The notes beneath the pieces were generated by a model. That model did no database searches. It saw only the letters and a list, made by a program, of their open reading frames with translations, and was not told the DNA's origin. From Streptomyces sp. TP-A0356 (GTDB taxonomy: Bacteria > Actinomycetota > Actinomycetes > Streptomycetales > Streptomycetaceae), in the NCBI RefSeq assembly GCF_001417775.1, contig NZ_BBZJ01000033.1, positions 1-64,000 on the forward strand: a stretch of 64,000 nucleotides of DNA, written 5' to 3'. The position numbers and the translations under genes were made by a program. Shown here in pieces: positions 25,787 through 34,396 of the stretch (its first letter is position 1; every line of letters starts with the position of its first letter).

Positions 25787-27450
25787 CCCGTCCCGTACCG
25801 CTGGCGCAGCTCGGCCTTGCGGACCTTGCCGGTCAGCGTCTTGGGCAGCACGGACACCACTTCGAGGCGGTCGGGCAGGAAGCGCTCATCGTGTCCCGCC
25901 TTCCGGAGCCGGTCGCGGACCTCGTCCAGCGTCGGGCCCTGCTCGCCGCGCGGCACCACGACCGCGCAGATCACGGCGTCGTTGCCGGCGGTCGCGGGCG
26001 GCAGGCCGACCAGCGCGGCCTCGACGGCCCTGGGGTGGGTGCCGATGACCGCCTCCAGCTCCGTCATGGGCGCGACCCGCCCGTCGCGGACAATGGCGTC
26101 GCGGGCCCGGCCGACGATGCGGATGCCACCGCGGCCGTCGTCCCGAGCCAGGTCACCGGTGTCGAACCAGCCGTCCGCGTCGAACTCGGCGGCGAAGACC
26201 TCCTCACGCCGGTAGTAGCCGAGCGCGAGCGAGGCGCCGCGCACCTTGAGCTGGCCCGTGCCGTCGACGCCGGGCGCCTCGATCCGGGTGCGCATGGCGT
26301 CGATGACGCGGCCGTTGCTGTGCGCGGCCCAGTCCTCGGGGTCGGTGGGCCGGGTCATGGTGACCGGGCCGTTCTCGGACATGCCCCACAGCGAGTACGT
26401 CCGCGCGCCCAGCGTCGCGTGCACCTCCTCGGCCAGCTCCCTGAGGACCTGGGCCGAGCCGATGACCACGTGCCGCAGCGTGCTGGTGTCCCGCTTGAGG
26501 GCCCGCTGCGAGGCGGCGATGTCGGCGAGCGTGGCCGGCGGCCCGTACAGCAGGGTGGCGCCGTAGCGCTCCACCAGGTCCAGCAGCGCCTCGTTCCTGC
26601 GCATGTCCTGGAAGGCGACGGTGCCGCCGAGCATGACGCCCGCGAGGACGCCCTGGGCGAAGCCGGAGTAGTGCACGAGCGGCGTGGACACGGCGGCCAC
26701 CCAGTCGTCGCCGAGGCCGAAGGCGTCGACGTAGCCGCGCACGGCCGAGTGGACCGTGTTCTGGCTGTGCAGGACGCCCTTCGAATCGCCGGTGGTGCCG
26801 GAGGTGAACAGCACCACGAACGGTTCGTCGGCAGCGAGCGCCAGGCCGTCCAGCTCGGCCGCACCGGACTCCTCCTCCCGGGCCTCGGCCACGAAGTGGT
26901 CGTGGAAGGAGAGCGCGCCGTCCGGCGCCGGGCCGTTCACCACGGCGACGTGGGCGAGCGTGGGCAGCTCGGCCCGCAGCCCGGTGACGATCCGCGCCAG
27001 CGGCGTGCCCGACCACTCGGGGAGCGTGATGGCCACCCGGGCCCCGGTCAGTGCGAGGCGGTGGCGTAGCTCCTCCTTCTGGCAGATCGGCGAGATCGGG
27101 CAGATGACAGCGCCGACGCGCATGCACGCGAACATCAGCGGCACCATCTCCCACCGGTTGGACAGCTGTACGGCGACGACGTCGCCCCTGCGCACGCCGA
27201 GCCGGAGCAGGGCGAGCGCGAACCGGTCGGTGAGCCGGGCCAGTTCGGCGTAGTCCAGGGTGTCGGTGCGGGATTCGGCGATGCGGCGCGCGGCGATCGC
27301 CAGCTTGTGCGGGTGCTCGCGCGCCCGGCGGCGCAGGTCGTCGAGGAAGGTCTCGTCGCGCCACCAGCCGCGGCGCCGGTACTCGGCGGCGTCCTCCCCG
27401 GCCGCCGCGGCGGCGGGGCCGGGGCGCCGGGCTTCGGCCGGGGCGGTCAT
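25783..27450 (-). CDS. Acyl-CoA synthetase / AMP-dependent ligase
   Basis: A 555-residue ANL-superfamily adenylating enzyme. A3 phosphate loop FTSGTTGDSKGVLHS, A5-like YSLWGMSENGP, A7-like GWFDTGDLARDD and the catalytic lysine near the C terminus in PKTLTGKVRKAEL are present. The start MTAPAEARRPG (27450) overlaps the dehydrogenase stop by four bases. By family it activates a carboxylate as acyl-AMP and then acyl-CoA or an acyl carrier thioester. No carrier-protein gene other than LysW is nearby, so CoA or direct transfer is likely. Confidence 0.9.
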   Translation of the reverse strand: MTAPAEARRPGPAAAAAGEDAAEYRRRGWWRDETFLDDLRRRAREHPHKLAIAARRIAESRTDTLDYAELARLTDRFALALLRLGVRRGDVVAVQLSNRWEMVPLMFACMRVGAVICPISPICQKEELRHRLALTGARVAITLPEWSGTPLARIVTGLRAELPTLAHVAVVNGPAPDGALSFHDHFVAEAREEESGAAELDGLALAADEPFVVLFTSGTTGDSKGVLHSQNTVHSAVRGYVDAFGLGDDWVAAVSTPLVHYSGFAQGVLAGVMLGGTVAFQDMRRNEALLDLVERYGATLLYGPPATLADIAASQRALKRDTSTLRHVVIGSAQVLRELAEEVHATLGARTYSLWGMSENGPVTMTRPTDPEDWAAHSNGRVIDAMRTRIEAPGVDGTGQLKVRGASLALGYYRREEVFAAEFDADGWFDTGDLARDDGRGGIRIVGRARDAIVRDGRVAPMTELEAVIGTHPRAVEAALVGLPPATAGNDAVICAVVVPRGEQGPTLDEVRDRLRKAGHDERFLPDRLEVVSVLPKTLTGKVRKAELRQRYGTG

Positions 27451-28565
27451 CGGCGCTCCTTCCGGCGGGCCGCGAGCAGCTGCGGCAGCGGGTCGCCCGC
27501 CCGGTCGGCGGCGATCTCCAGCAGGGCCCGGGTGTTCTCCCGCACCCGGTTGCCGATCCAGTCGAAGACCCACGCCTTGCGGGCGTCGGCCGCCAGCTCG
27601 AAGGGGACGACCCGGGTGACGGCCAGGGCGGCGGCTCCGGCCCCGCCGATGTTGGCGATGACCCCCGGCACCAGCGTGGCGCCGGCGGCCCGTGCCTTCT
27701 CCCGCGCCTCGGCGTCGGAGGCGAGGTTGGCGCCCTCGACGACCAGGGCGGCGCGCAGCCGGTGGGCGTTCTCGGCGTTCAGCGCGTGCTTCTGAGCGGC
27801 GAGGATCAGCACGTCGGCGTGGACGTCGAGCCAGGCGTCCGGCGCGCTGGAGGTGGTGACGTGCTGCGGCAGGCGGGCGCGGTCGATCCGGCCGAACTCG
27901 TCGGTGACGGCTACGAGGTCGGCCACCGGCAGCCGGTCCGCGCTGATGGTGCCCTGCACGTCGGCGACGGCCACGACGACGTGGCCGCGGTCCTCCAGGA
28001 ACTGCGCGACCGCGCGGCCCACGGCGCCGAAGCCCTGCACCACGACGCGGGCGGCCTCGCTGCGGCCGCTCGCCTCCAGGGCGGTGACCGCGGCGACGCC
28101 GACGCCGTGCCCGGTGACGTCGATGAGCGGCTCGTAGTAGGTGCGCCAGTCGATGGGCATGTCCGCAGAGCCCGGACGGAAGCGCGGGTCGTAGCCCGCC
28201 TCGTCGAAGAACACGGCGCGGTCGGCAGGGGTGACGCCCATGTCGATGCCGAGGTGGATGCCGCCGTGCAGCAGGGGCTTGACGGTGCGGCCAAAGGTGC
28301 GGAAGGTCTCCTCGCGGTTGCTGCCGTCGGAGACGATGCCGCCCTTGGCGCCGCCGATGCGCAGCCCCGCGAGCGTGAACTTGTCGGTCATGTCGCGGGC
28401 CAGGCCGCGGACTTCCTCCTCGGTGACTCCGGCGGTCATCCGCACGCCGCCCATGGCCAGGCCGTCGACGAGCGTGTCGACGACCACCCAGCCGTTGACG
28501 GCACCGCCGCTGCCGTTGAGGTGGACGGTGAACGCGGGCTCCTGGGTGACTTCCACATAGCTCAT
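27447..28565 (-). CDS. Glu/Leu/Phe/Val-type amino-acid dehydrogenase
   Basis: A 372-residue NAD(P)-dependent dehydrogenase interconverting 2-oxo acids and amino acids. GGVRMTAGVTEEEV and RIGGAKGGIVSD (catalytic Lys) form the substrate domain, and VVVQGFGAVGRAVAQFL is the dinucleotide site. The ATG at 28565 has GAGAG about 7 bp upstream; a GTG at 28610 overlapping the amidotransferase stop is an alternative. In the operon it could set the alpha-amino group, or supply Glu, before attachment to LysW. Confidence 0.88.
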   Translation of the reverse strand: MSYVEVTQEPAFTVHLNGSGGAVNGWVVVDTLVDGLAMGGVRMTAGVTEEEVRGLARDMTDKFTLAGLRIGGAKGGIVSDGSNREETFRTFGRTVKPLLHGGIHLGIDMGVTPADRAVFFDEAGYDPRFRPGSADMPIDWRTYYEPLIDVTGHGVGVAAVTALEASGRSEAARVVVQGFGAVGRAVAQFLEDRGHVVVAVADVQGTISADRLPVADLVAVTDEFGRIDRARLPQHVTTSSAPDAWLDVHADVLILAAQKHALNAENAHRLRAALVVEGANLASDAEAREKARAAGATLVPGVIANIGGAGAAALAVTRVVPFELAADARKAWVFDWIGNRVRENTRALLEIAADRAGDPLPQLLAARRKERR

Positions 28566-28606
28566 GTCAACTCTCAAGTCCTCGTGAGTGGGTGGGTCGG
28601 CGGCGG

Positions 28607-29170
28607 TCACCGGTAGAGCTGCGTGAAGCCCCGCAGGATCTCCAGGCCGTCGCTGCGGAACTCCAGGTGCGCCTGAGAACCGAAGACGCGTCCGTCGTCG
28701 GAGCGCAGGAACTCCACGGGCGCGTGCGCGGAGCGGCCGATGGAGCGGAAGCCGGCCGGTGCCTCCTGGAGGTAGAGGGTGTGCCGGTGGAACACCGTCA
28801 CGGTCGGTTTGACGTAGGTGAACAGCGGTTCTTCCTTGTCGACCTGGACCTCGTGGCCGCCGACCCGCTGCGGGCCCTCGGCGAGTCGGCCGCCGGCCGA
28901 GACGGCCAGGATCTGCATGCCTCCGCAGATGCCGAAGACCGGCACGTCGCAGGTCATGACGAGGTCGACGAGCGGCTTGTAGTGGTCCTGGTCGTAGGCC
29001 CGCACCTTCGTGCCGCTCAGCACGATCGCCTGGTAGCGGCCGTCGATGCGGGAGGGGACGGACACCGCGTCGACGGCGTCGGTGGCCGAGCCCAGCTCCT
29101 TCAGGCGGCGGCGCAGCTGGGGCAGGGACAGGGTTCCGTTGTTGACGACCAGGACACGGGGCTGCGCCAC
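28607..29170 (-). CDS. Stand-alone class I glutamine amidotransferase
   Basis: A 187-residue glutaminase-fold protein with the triad pattern: nucleophile in FGICGGMQIL, FHRHTLYL, and late FGSQAHLEF carrying His-x-Glu. The GTG at 29170 has a GAGGAGT ribosome-binding site. Known members supply ammonia to a synthase partner. No typical synthase partner is adjacent; the nearest ATP-using enzymes are the LysZ kinase (29182) and LysX ligase. Its placement beside a carrier protein ending in Gln raises the possibility of a deamidating role, which is speculative. Confidence 0.82.
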   Translation of the reverse strand: MAQPRVLVVNNGTLSLPQLRRRLKELGSATDAVDAVSVPSRIDGRYQAIVLSGTKVRAYDQDHYKPLVDLVMTCDVPVFGICGGMQILAVSAGGRLAEGPQRVGGHEVQVDKEEPLFTYVKPTVTVFHRHTLYLQEAPAGFRSIGRSAHAPVEFLRSDDGRVFGSQAHLEFRSDGLEILRGFTQLYR

Positions 29171-29181
29171 GTGCGTACTCC

Positions 29182-29988
29182 TCACGTTCGCGTGATGACG
29201 GTGCCGGTGTGGGCGGCGAGCAGGTCGCTGACGGGCGCGCTGCCGATGACGACGCGTTCCACGTCGCGTTCCAGGGCCTCGCCGGCGGCCCGCAGCTTCT
29301 TGCGCATGCCGCCGGTGGCGCCCTCGTCGCGGAACTCGGCGGCGGCCTCGGCGCTGATCTCGCGGACCGGCTCGCCGTCGATCAGCAGGTGCGTGACGTC
29401 GGTGACGAGCACCAGGTCGGGTGCGCCGACGGCACCGGCGAGGGCGGCGGCGGCCCGGTCGGCGTCGGTGTTCACCTCCCGTCCAGAGGGGTTGCGGGCC
29501 AGCGGTGTGACGAGCCGGGCCCGGCCGGGTTCCAGGTCCTTCAGCAGGGTCGGGTCCGCGCCGGTGACAGGGCCGACCAGGTTCTCCAGCTCGACCAGTT
29601 GCTTTCCCTGCCACCACCAGCGCTCGGCCTCGCCGGCTGCGAGCAGTCCGTCGCTGCCGAGCAGCCGCTCGGCCTGCAGGCCGCGCTGCTGAAGCCGCTG
29701 GATCACCTCGTCGCCGAGCCGGGCGCTGACGGTCTTGATGTCGTCGATGACCTCGGGCGTGGTCCAGCGGCTCTGGTTGCCGTACCGGTCGCGCAGGATC
29801 GCCGACGCCTCGCGGTAGCGGGCGCTGAGCTTCTTCAGCGGCTTGGACCAGCCGTGCACCAGGACCAGCGGGCGCTGTCGGCCCAGCCGGGCCAGGTCGT
29901 CCCACCAGGCCCCGTCGAGATCGTCGACGGCGCTGCCGCCGAGCTTCACGACGGCCGGGGCCTCGTGCGGATGCCGTGCCGTGCTCAT
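29182..29988 (-). CDS. lysZ: [LysW]-amino acid kinase, LysZ-like
   Basis: A 268-residue amino acid kinase (NAGK/LysZ fold) that phosphorylates the side-chain carboxylate of a LysW-bound amino acid using ATP. VVKLGGSAVD, VLVHGWSKPLKKL, RNPSGREVNTDADRAAAALA and the C-terminal GGMRKKLRAAGEAL are characteristic. The ATG at 29988 overlaps the LysY-like stop by four bases, so the genes are coupled. Its presence with LysY, LysX and LysW indicates reduction of a carboxylate to an aldehyde on the carrier, as in LysW-mediated lysine/arginine biosynthesis. Confidence 0.88.
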   Translation of the reverse strand: MSTARHPHEAPAVVKLGGSAVDDLDGAWWDDLARLGRQRPLVLVHGWSKPLKKLSARYREASAILRDRYGNQSRWTTPEVIDDIKTVSARLGDEVIQRLQQRGLQAERLLGSDGLLAAGEAERWWWQGKQLVELENLVGPVTGADPTLLKDLEPGRARLVTPLARNPSGREVNTDADRAAAALAGAVGAPDLVLVTDVTHLLIDGEPVREISAEAAAEFRDEGATGGMRKKLRAAGEALERDVERVVIGSAPVSDLLAAHTGTVITRT

Positions 29989-31040
29989 GCGGGCATCACC
30001 GGGTGCATCGTCAGCCCCGTCTCCTCGGGCAGGGCGAACCGGAGGTTCACCGCCTGCACGGCCTGGCCGGCCGCGCCCTTGACCAGGTTGTCCAGGGCGG
30101 CGAGGACGACGATCCGGCCGCCCTCCTCGTCGTGCAGGACCGTCACGTCGCAGTAGTTGGAGCCGAGCACCGCCTGCGGGTCCGGCACCGGGATCAGCGT
30201 CTCGGTGTGCCGGCGCACGCGCACGAACCGGTGCTCCTTGTAGAAGCGCACGTACGCCCGTTGCAGCGTGCGCTGGTCGATCTCGCCGTCGGTGAAGACG
30301 TAGCTGCTGGTGAGCAGCCCGCGCACGTGCGAGACGCCGTACGCCGACATGCTCAGCGAGCCGATCGAACCGGGCTTGCTGCGCTCCAGGAAGTCGCTGA
30401 CCTCCGCCGCGTGCCGGTGGCCGGTGGGCGCGTACGGTGCGATGGCGCCGTTGCGCAGGGGGTGCAGGTCCGCGGTGCGCAGCTGGAGACCGCCGCCGCT
30501 GGAGCCGCTCTTGCCGTCCACCACCACGGTCTTCAGGTCGAGGCCGAGGCCGAGGGTGAGCGGGGCGAGGCCGAGCGTGATCGCGGTGGCGTAGCAGCCC
30601 GGCAGCGAGATCAGTGCCGCGTCGGCCATCTGGTCGCCGACCAGCTCCGGCACGCCGTAGACGAACCGGTCGGCCAGGTCGGTGCGCCGCTGGACCTTCG
30701 GGTACCAGCGGGTGTGCCGCTGCGGGGTGCGGATGCGGAAGGCACCGCTCAGGTCGACGACGGCCGGGACGCGGTCGGCGAGCAGGGCGGCCAGCTCGGC
30801 GGAGACCGGGGCGGGCGTGGCCAGCAGGAGGACGTCGACCTGGTCGGCGACGTCCTCGGTGACCGGCTGCACGGTCAGACCGGTCTCGAAGCGCAGGCCC
30901 GGGTGCAACTCGGCCGGGCGCCTGCCGATGTTCGAGGAGCCGCCGAGGAAGGTCAGCTCCAGGTGGGGGTGCTGGGTGATCAGTCGGATGAGTTCGCCGC
31001 CGGCCAGCCCGGAGGCGCCGACGACTCCTGCGCGGATCAT
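29985..31040 (-). CDS. lysY: [LysW]-aminoacyl-phosphate reductase, LysY-like
   Basis: A 351-residue N-acetyl-glutamyl-phosphate-reductase-type dehydrogenase. GVVGASGLAGGEL is the NADP site, SLPGCYATAITLGL supplies the catalytic Cys, and GKSGSSGGG and a late GHRHAAEVSDF region form the acyl-phosphate site. It would reduce the acyl phosphate made by the LysZ-like kinase to a semialdehyde while the substrate is on LysW. ATGA-type overlaps link it to the kinase downstream and to the ligase upstream. Confidence 0.92.
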   Translation of the reverse strand: MIRAGVVGASGLAGGELIRLITQHPHLELTFLGGSSNIGRRPAELHPGLRFETGLTVQPVTEDVADQVDVLLLATPAPVSAELAALLADRVPAVVDLSGAFRIRTPQRHTRWYPKVQRRTDLADRFVYGVPELVGDQMADAALISLPGCYATAITLGLAPLTLGLGLDLKTVVVDGKSGSSGGGLQLRTADLHPLRNGAIAPYAPTGHRHAAEVSDFLERSKPGSIGSLSMSAYGVSHVRGLLTSSYVFTDGEIDQRTLQRAYVRFYKEHRFVRVRRHTETLIPVPDPQAVLGSNYCDVTVLHDEEGGRIVVLAALDNLVKGAAGQAVQAVNLRFALPEETGLTMHPVMPA

Positions 31041-31885
31041 GCGAGCAGCTCCTGCACGTAGTGGCCGATGGCCGAGGGGACGTCCGCGCCGGTGGCCGAG
31101 GCCACGGCCCGGAAGCCGGGGGCGTGGTTGACCTCGTTGACGACGTAGCCGTCGGCGGTGCGGAACAGGTCGACGCCGTAGATGCCGGGCCCCAGCTCCG
31201 CCGTGACCGCGTCGACGATCTTGACGAGGTCGGGGTCGTGGGCGAGGGCGCGGGTGTCGTTGCCGAGGGCCGCGTTGTTGCGCCAGTCGGTGCCGCCGCT
31301 GGCGAACTCGGCGGCACCGACCAGTTCCCGGCCGACGACCAGGCAGCGCACCGAGGTTCCGCCCAGGTACGGCTCGACCAGGCAGGCCTGCTCGAAGGCG
31401 TGGCCGAGGTCCTCGACGTAGTCGTACACGGACTGGGCGGTGTCGGCGTGCCGGATCAGCGTCACCCGCTTGCCCATGCCGCCGAAGACCGGCTTGAGGA
31501 CCACCGGCGGCTCCAGCTCGGCGAGCGCCTGCTCGAAGTCCTTGCGGGACAGCACGAGCCGGAAGTCCGGCACGGGGACGCCGGCCGTGCGCAGCACGGT
31601 GCGCAGCGCAGCCTTGTTCTCGCAGGCGTGGATCGCGCGGGCGGTGTTGACGGTGCGTGCTCCGGCGGCCTCGGCCATGCTCGCGACCAGGCCGCCGCGG
31701 GTGTAGCTGCGACTGCGCACCAGCAGCGCGTCATAGTCCTGGATCGACGGGGCGTCTGGGTGGCCGAGGCACAGGGACTCGTCGTTGACCCAGTCGATGA
31801 CGAGAGCGAACTCGTCTGCCCGCTGGATCAGTTGGCGTTCCTCCCAGCTGATCCGGTCGGCGACGACGGCGACTGTGCGGCCCAT
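31037..31885 (-). CDS. lysX: [LysW]-amino acid ligase, LysX/RimK-type ATP-grasp
   Basis: A 282-residue ATP-grasp enzyme that joins the alpha-amino group of a substrate to the C-terminal side-chain carboxylate of the carrier protein. CENKAALRTVLRTAGVPVPDF, VVLKPVFGGMGKRVTLI, GIYGVDLFRTADGYVVNEVNHAPGF carry the ATP and Mg2+ ligands and the Asn-His pair near the substrate site. The ATG at 31885 overlaps the carrier stop (ATGA). The Asn-x-x-x-x-F residues usually reported to select Glu or aminoadipate cannot be assigned by eye, so the substrate is open. Confidence 0.92.
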   Translation of the reverse strand: MGRTVAVVADRISWEERQLIQRADEFALVIDWVNDESLCLGHPDAPSIQDYDALLVRSRSYTRGGLVASMAEAAGARTVNTARAIHACENKAALRTVLRTAGVPVPDFRLVLSRKDFEQALAELEPPVVLKPVFGGMGKRVTLIRHADTAQSVYDYVEDLGHAFEQACLVEPYLGGTSVRCLVVGRELVGAAEFASGGTDWRNNAALGNDTRALAHDPDLVKIVDAVTAELGPGIYGVDLFRTADGYVVNEVNHAPGFRAVASATGADVPSAIGHYVQELLA

Positions 31886-32070
31886 CACTGGCCCCAGTCG
31901 CGCAGCTGAACCTGGACCATCTGCAGGGTCAGCCGCCCGTCCGCGACGTCCTCGACGCGCAGGGTGAGCATGCACTCGGGGCAGGACAGGGTCTCGCCCT
32001 GGACGAGCGGCGGAACGGTCAGGTCGGTCTCGCACTCCGGGCAGGCGCCGGTGAGGGCGGCGGTGGACAT
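31885..32070 (-). CDS. lysW: LysW-type amino-group carrier protein with C-terminal Gln
   Basis: A 61-residue acidic carrier protein. Two CPEC motifs (Cys10, Cys13, Cys30, Cys33) form the zinc knuckle expected of LysW. The chain ends RDWGQ: the conserved DWG is present but the terminal residue is Gln (CAG followed by TGA). In characterised LysW proteins the terminal Glu side chain carries the substrate. The reading CAG TGA is unambiguous here and overlaps the LysX ATG. It may need deamidation to Glu before loading, may use another acid, or may carry a mutation. Confidence 0.9.
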   Translation of the reverse strand: MSTAALTGACPECETDLTVPPLVQGETLSCPECMLTLRVEDVADGRLTLQMVQVQLRDWGQ

Positions 32071-32116
32071 GTTGGGGCTCCGTTCGTGTACGGGAACAGG
32101 TGGGTGTGCGGGGCGT

Positions 32117-33268
32117 TCAGGCGGATTGGAAGTCGATCGCGGCCTTGCGGATCGCGTCCCGGTCCAGGAGCGGAGCGCCGGCCTGCTCCTGGCGGCCGAC
32201 GAGCCAGAGCGTGAAGGCGTCGACGTCGACGAAGATCCCGGAGTCGGCCAGCGCCCACGTGACGAGGGCGGGGGTCAACCGGGTCCGCACCCGCAACTCG
32301 CGGGCGTTGCCGACGAGTTCGGCCGGCAGCGTTTCGTAGGCCTCCGGGTGGCTGAGTTGGCCGGGCAGCTCGTAGGCGAAGGCGTGCGGCGTGGTCGGGC
32401 CGCACTGGAAGGCCTCGCCGAGGCCGGAACCCTTCAGGGCGATGCGGGACAGCTCGGTGAGGTGGGTGAGGTCGAAGCGGGTGTCGCCGTGCACCACCCG
32501 CAGCGAGGTGAGCAACTCGGCCAGGGGGGCGTTGCCGCCGCGCTCGCCGATGCCGCCGACGGTCGCCGAGATCCAGTCGGCCCCGGCGCGGACGGCAGCG
32601 AGTGAGTTGGCGACGGCCATGCCCAGCATGTTGTGCGAGTGGATCTCGATCTCGGAGCCGTCGATCGCGGTGAGGTCCGCGATCACCGTCTCCATCTGCC
32701 AGGGTGAGAGGCAGGCGACCGTCTCGGCGAGCCGGAACCGGTCGGCCCCGGCCTCGAAGCCGGCGGTTACATACGGGACGAGCCGCTCCTTAGGGGTGCG
32801 GGCGCCGTCCTCGCCGCTGAAGGTGACGTGGAAGCCGCGCTCTTTGGCCTGTGAGATCGCCGAACGTGCCAGCGTGTGCAGGAACTTCGCGCTCGGCGAG
32901 CCCAGCTTCAGCTTCGCGTGCTGCTCCGAGGTGGGGATGGAGTACATGATGTGGCGCACGCCCAGGCGTTCGGCCTCGTCCAGAGCCCGGGCCACCTGCT
33001 GCCGGTCCCGCACCACGAGGAGCGTCATGCTGCGCTCGGGGCCGACGGTTGCGTGGACGGCCTCGACCAGGGGGGCGTCCTTGGAGCCCGGGCCGGAGAC
33101 CATGCCCACCTCGACCAGTTCGACGCCGGTTCGCACCAGCAGGTCGGCGATGGCCGCGGCGTCCTTCGGGCCGAACTCGACGCCGGCCATGTGCGCGGAG
33201 TCGCGCAGGGTCGCGTCGGATATCCGCGGCGGGATCGGCAGTTCCTCGTAGTTTTCCGCTCCTGCCAT
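32117..33268 (-). CDS. Homocitrate/isopropylmalate-synthase-like DRE-TIM enzyme
   Basis: A 383-residue DRE-TIM metallolyase-like enzyme. The N-terminal SDATLRDSAHMAGV holds the conserved Arg-Asp, the metal motif is EIHSHNMLGMA, and GGIGERGGNAPL follows. Family members condense acetyl-CoA with a 2-oxo acid, lengthening its chain. No regulatory C-terminal LeuA dimer domain is visible. As the first gene of the operon (ATG 33268, after a 270-bp divergent region) it fits the opening step: making an elongated 2-oxo acid that is aminated and loaded on LysW. Confidence 0.88.
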   Translation of the reverse strand: MAGAENYEELPIPPRISDATLRDSAHMAGVEFGPKDAAAIADLLVRTGVELVEVGMVSGPGSKDAPLVEAVHATVGPERSMTLLVVRDRQQVARALDEAERLGVRHIMYSIPTSEQHAKLKLGSPSAKFLHTLARSAISQAKERGFHVTFSGEDGARTPKERLVPYVTAGFEAGADRFRLAETVACLSPWQMETVIADLTAIDGSEIEIHSHNMLGMAVANSLAAVRAGADWISATVGGIGERGGNAPLAELLTSLRVVHGDTRFDLTHLTELSRIALKGSGLGEAFQCGPTTPHAFAYELPGQLSHPEAYETLPAELVGNARELRVRTRLTPALVTWALADSGIFVDVDAFTLWLVGRQEQAGAPLLDRDAIRKAAIDFQSA

Positions 33269-33537
33269 TTCAGTTGACTCCTTGTTCCAGAAGGGAATTC
33301 ACGTCCCTGCTTCCGGACGAGTTCGATGGACCGCAATCCGGGGATGGATGCGGCCGGTGCTGAGCAACAGCCTCCTTGCCGATGCCGGTTCACGGCAACG
33401 GTTTCCGTGTCAGAAGGCTGTGGAAGAGTGTCAAGAAATGTCAGGAAGGACAGACCGTGCAAGAACGGTGTGGGTCGTAGGAAAAGTAGGCCGGAATTCG
33501 GGGACCCGGCATTCGTGCCGCGCCTACGGTGCCGTTC

Positions 33538-34293
33538 ATGGACCTTCTCACATTGCCCCGGCTCGGGCTTGTCGTCCCGCCGGAGAATCCCACCGCGGAA
33601 CCGGAGTTCACCACCCTGCTCGGCCACCGCGTGAACGTCTACACGGCCCGCTTCCCCGTGACACCCGGGCTCGGCCTCAAAGACATGCTCGAGTACTACA
33701 ACCGCGTCCTGCCCGACACGCTCGGCCGGTTCGGCAGCATGCAGCTGGACGCGGCCGTGGTGGCCTGCAGCGCCTCGCACTACCTGCTGGGACCGGATGG
33801 CGACCGTGCCTTCTGCGCGGAGCTGTCCGAGCGCGCAGGCTTCCCGGTGCGGTCCGCGACGCAGGCGATCCTGGCCGCATGCGAGGCTCTGGGTGTGCGC
33901 CGGCTGACCCTCGTCTCGCCGTACCAGCCGTGGCTCACCGACGTCTCGCGGGACTTCTGGGAGCGGGCCGGCCTCGTGGTCGACGGTGTGGTGCTCGTCC
34001 CGGCGCGCTCGGCGCCCGGCGGCGACCGGCACTACGACCCGTACCAGGTGACGACTTCGGCGATACTCGAGCGCATCGATGCGAGCGAACTCCCCGACGG
34101 CGCTGCTGTGCTGTTCACCGGCACGGGCATGGGTACGCTGGCCGCGCTCCGCGAACTGGCCCGGCGCGAGCCCGGCCGCACGCTGCTCACGTCCAACCTG
34201 GCGTCGGTCTGGTGGGCCCGGCACACACTGCTTGGCACTGCTGCGGGTGAGGAGCACCCGCTGCTGCGGCGGCTGGACACGTCGGCGGTGTGA
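33538..34293 (+). CDS. Asp/Glu-racemase-superfamily protein, maleate-isomerase/AMDase-like
   Basis: A 251-residue two-domain protein. The first-domain nucleophile is present (VVACSASHYLLG, Cys77). At the second position, where maleate isomerases have a second Cys, it reads FTGTGMGTL (195-200) with no Cys. One-Cys members include arylmalonate decarboxylases, so decarboxylation or a one-base mechanism is possible. ATG at 33538; the ribosome-binding site is weak and an upstream in-frame GTG (33529) is an alternative. It is divergent from the LysW operon and shares its 5' regulatory interval. Confidence 0.82.
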   Translation: MDLLTLPRLGLVVPPENPTAEPEFTTLLGHRVNVYTARFPVTPGLGLKDMLEYYNRVLPDTLGRFGSMQLDAAVVACSASHYLLGPDGDRAFCAELSERAGFPVRSATQAILAACEALGVRRLTLVSPYQPWLTDVSRDFWERAGLVVDGVVLVPARSAPGGDRHYDPYQVTTSAILERIDASELPDGAAVLFTGTGMGTLAALRELARREPGRTLLTSNLASVWWARHTLLGTAAGEEHPLLRRLDTSAV

Positions 34294-34396
34294 CAAGTGG
34301 GGGCCCCGGGCGTACGCGGGTCGGCGCGCGCCCGGGGCCCTCCACCGCCGGCCCGGCTTCCGGCCCGGCTGCGGCCCAAGTCCGGCAGCGAACGGC

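Noticed and set aside
27307..29692. Long plus-strand open frames opposite the LysW operon
   Set aside because: High GC3 in the real minus-strand genes leaves long antisense frames open; their translations are Arg/Gly/Val-rich and match no family.
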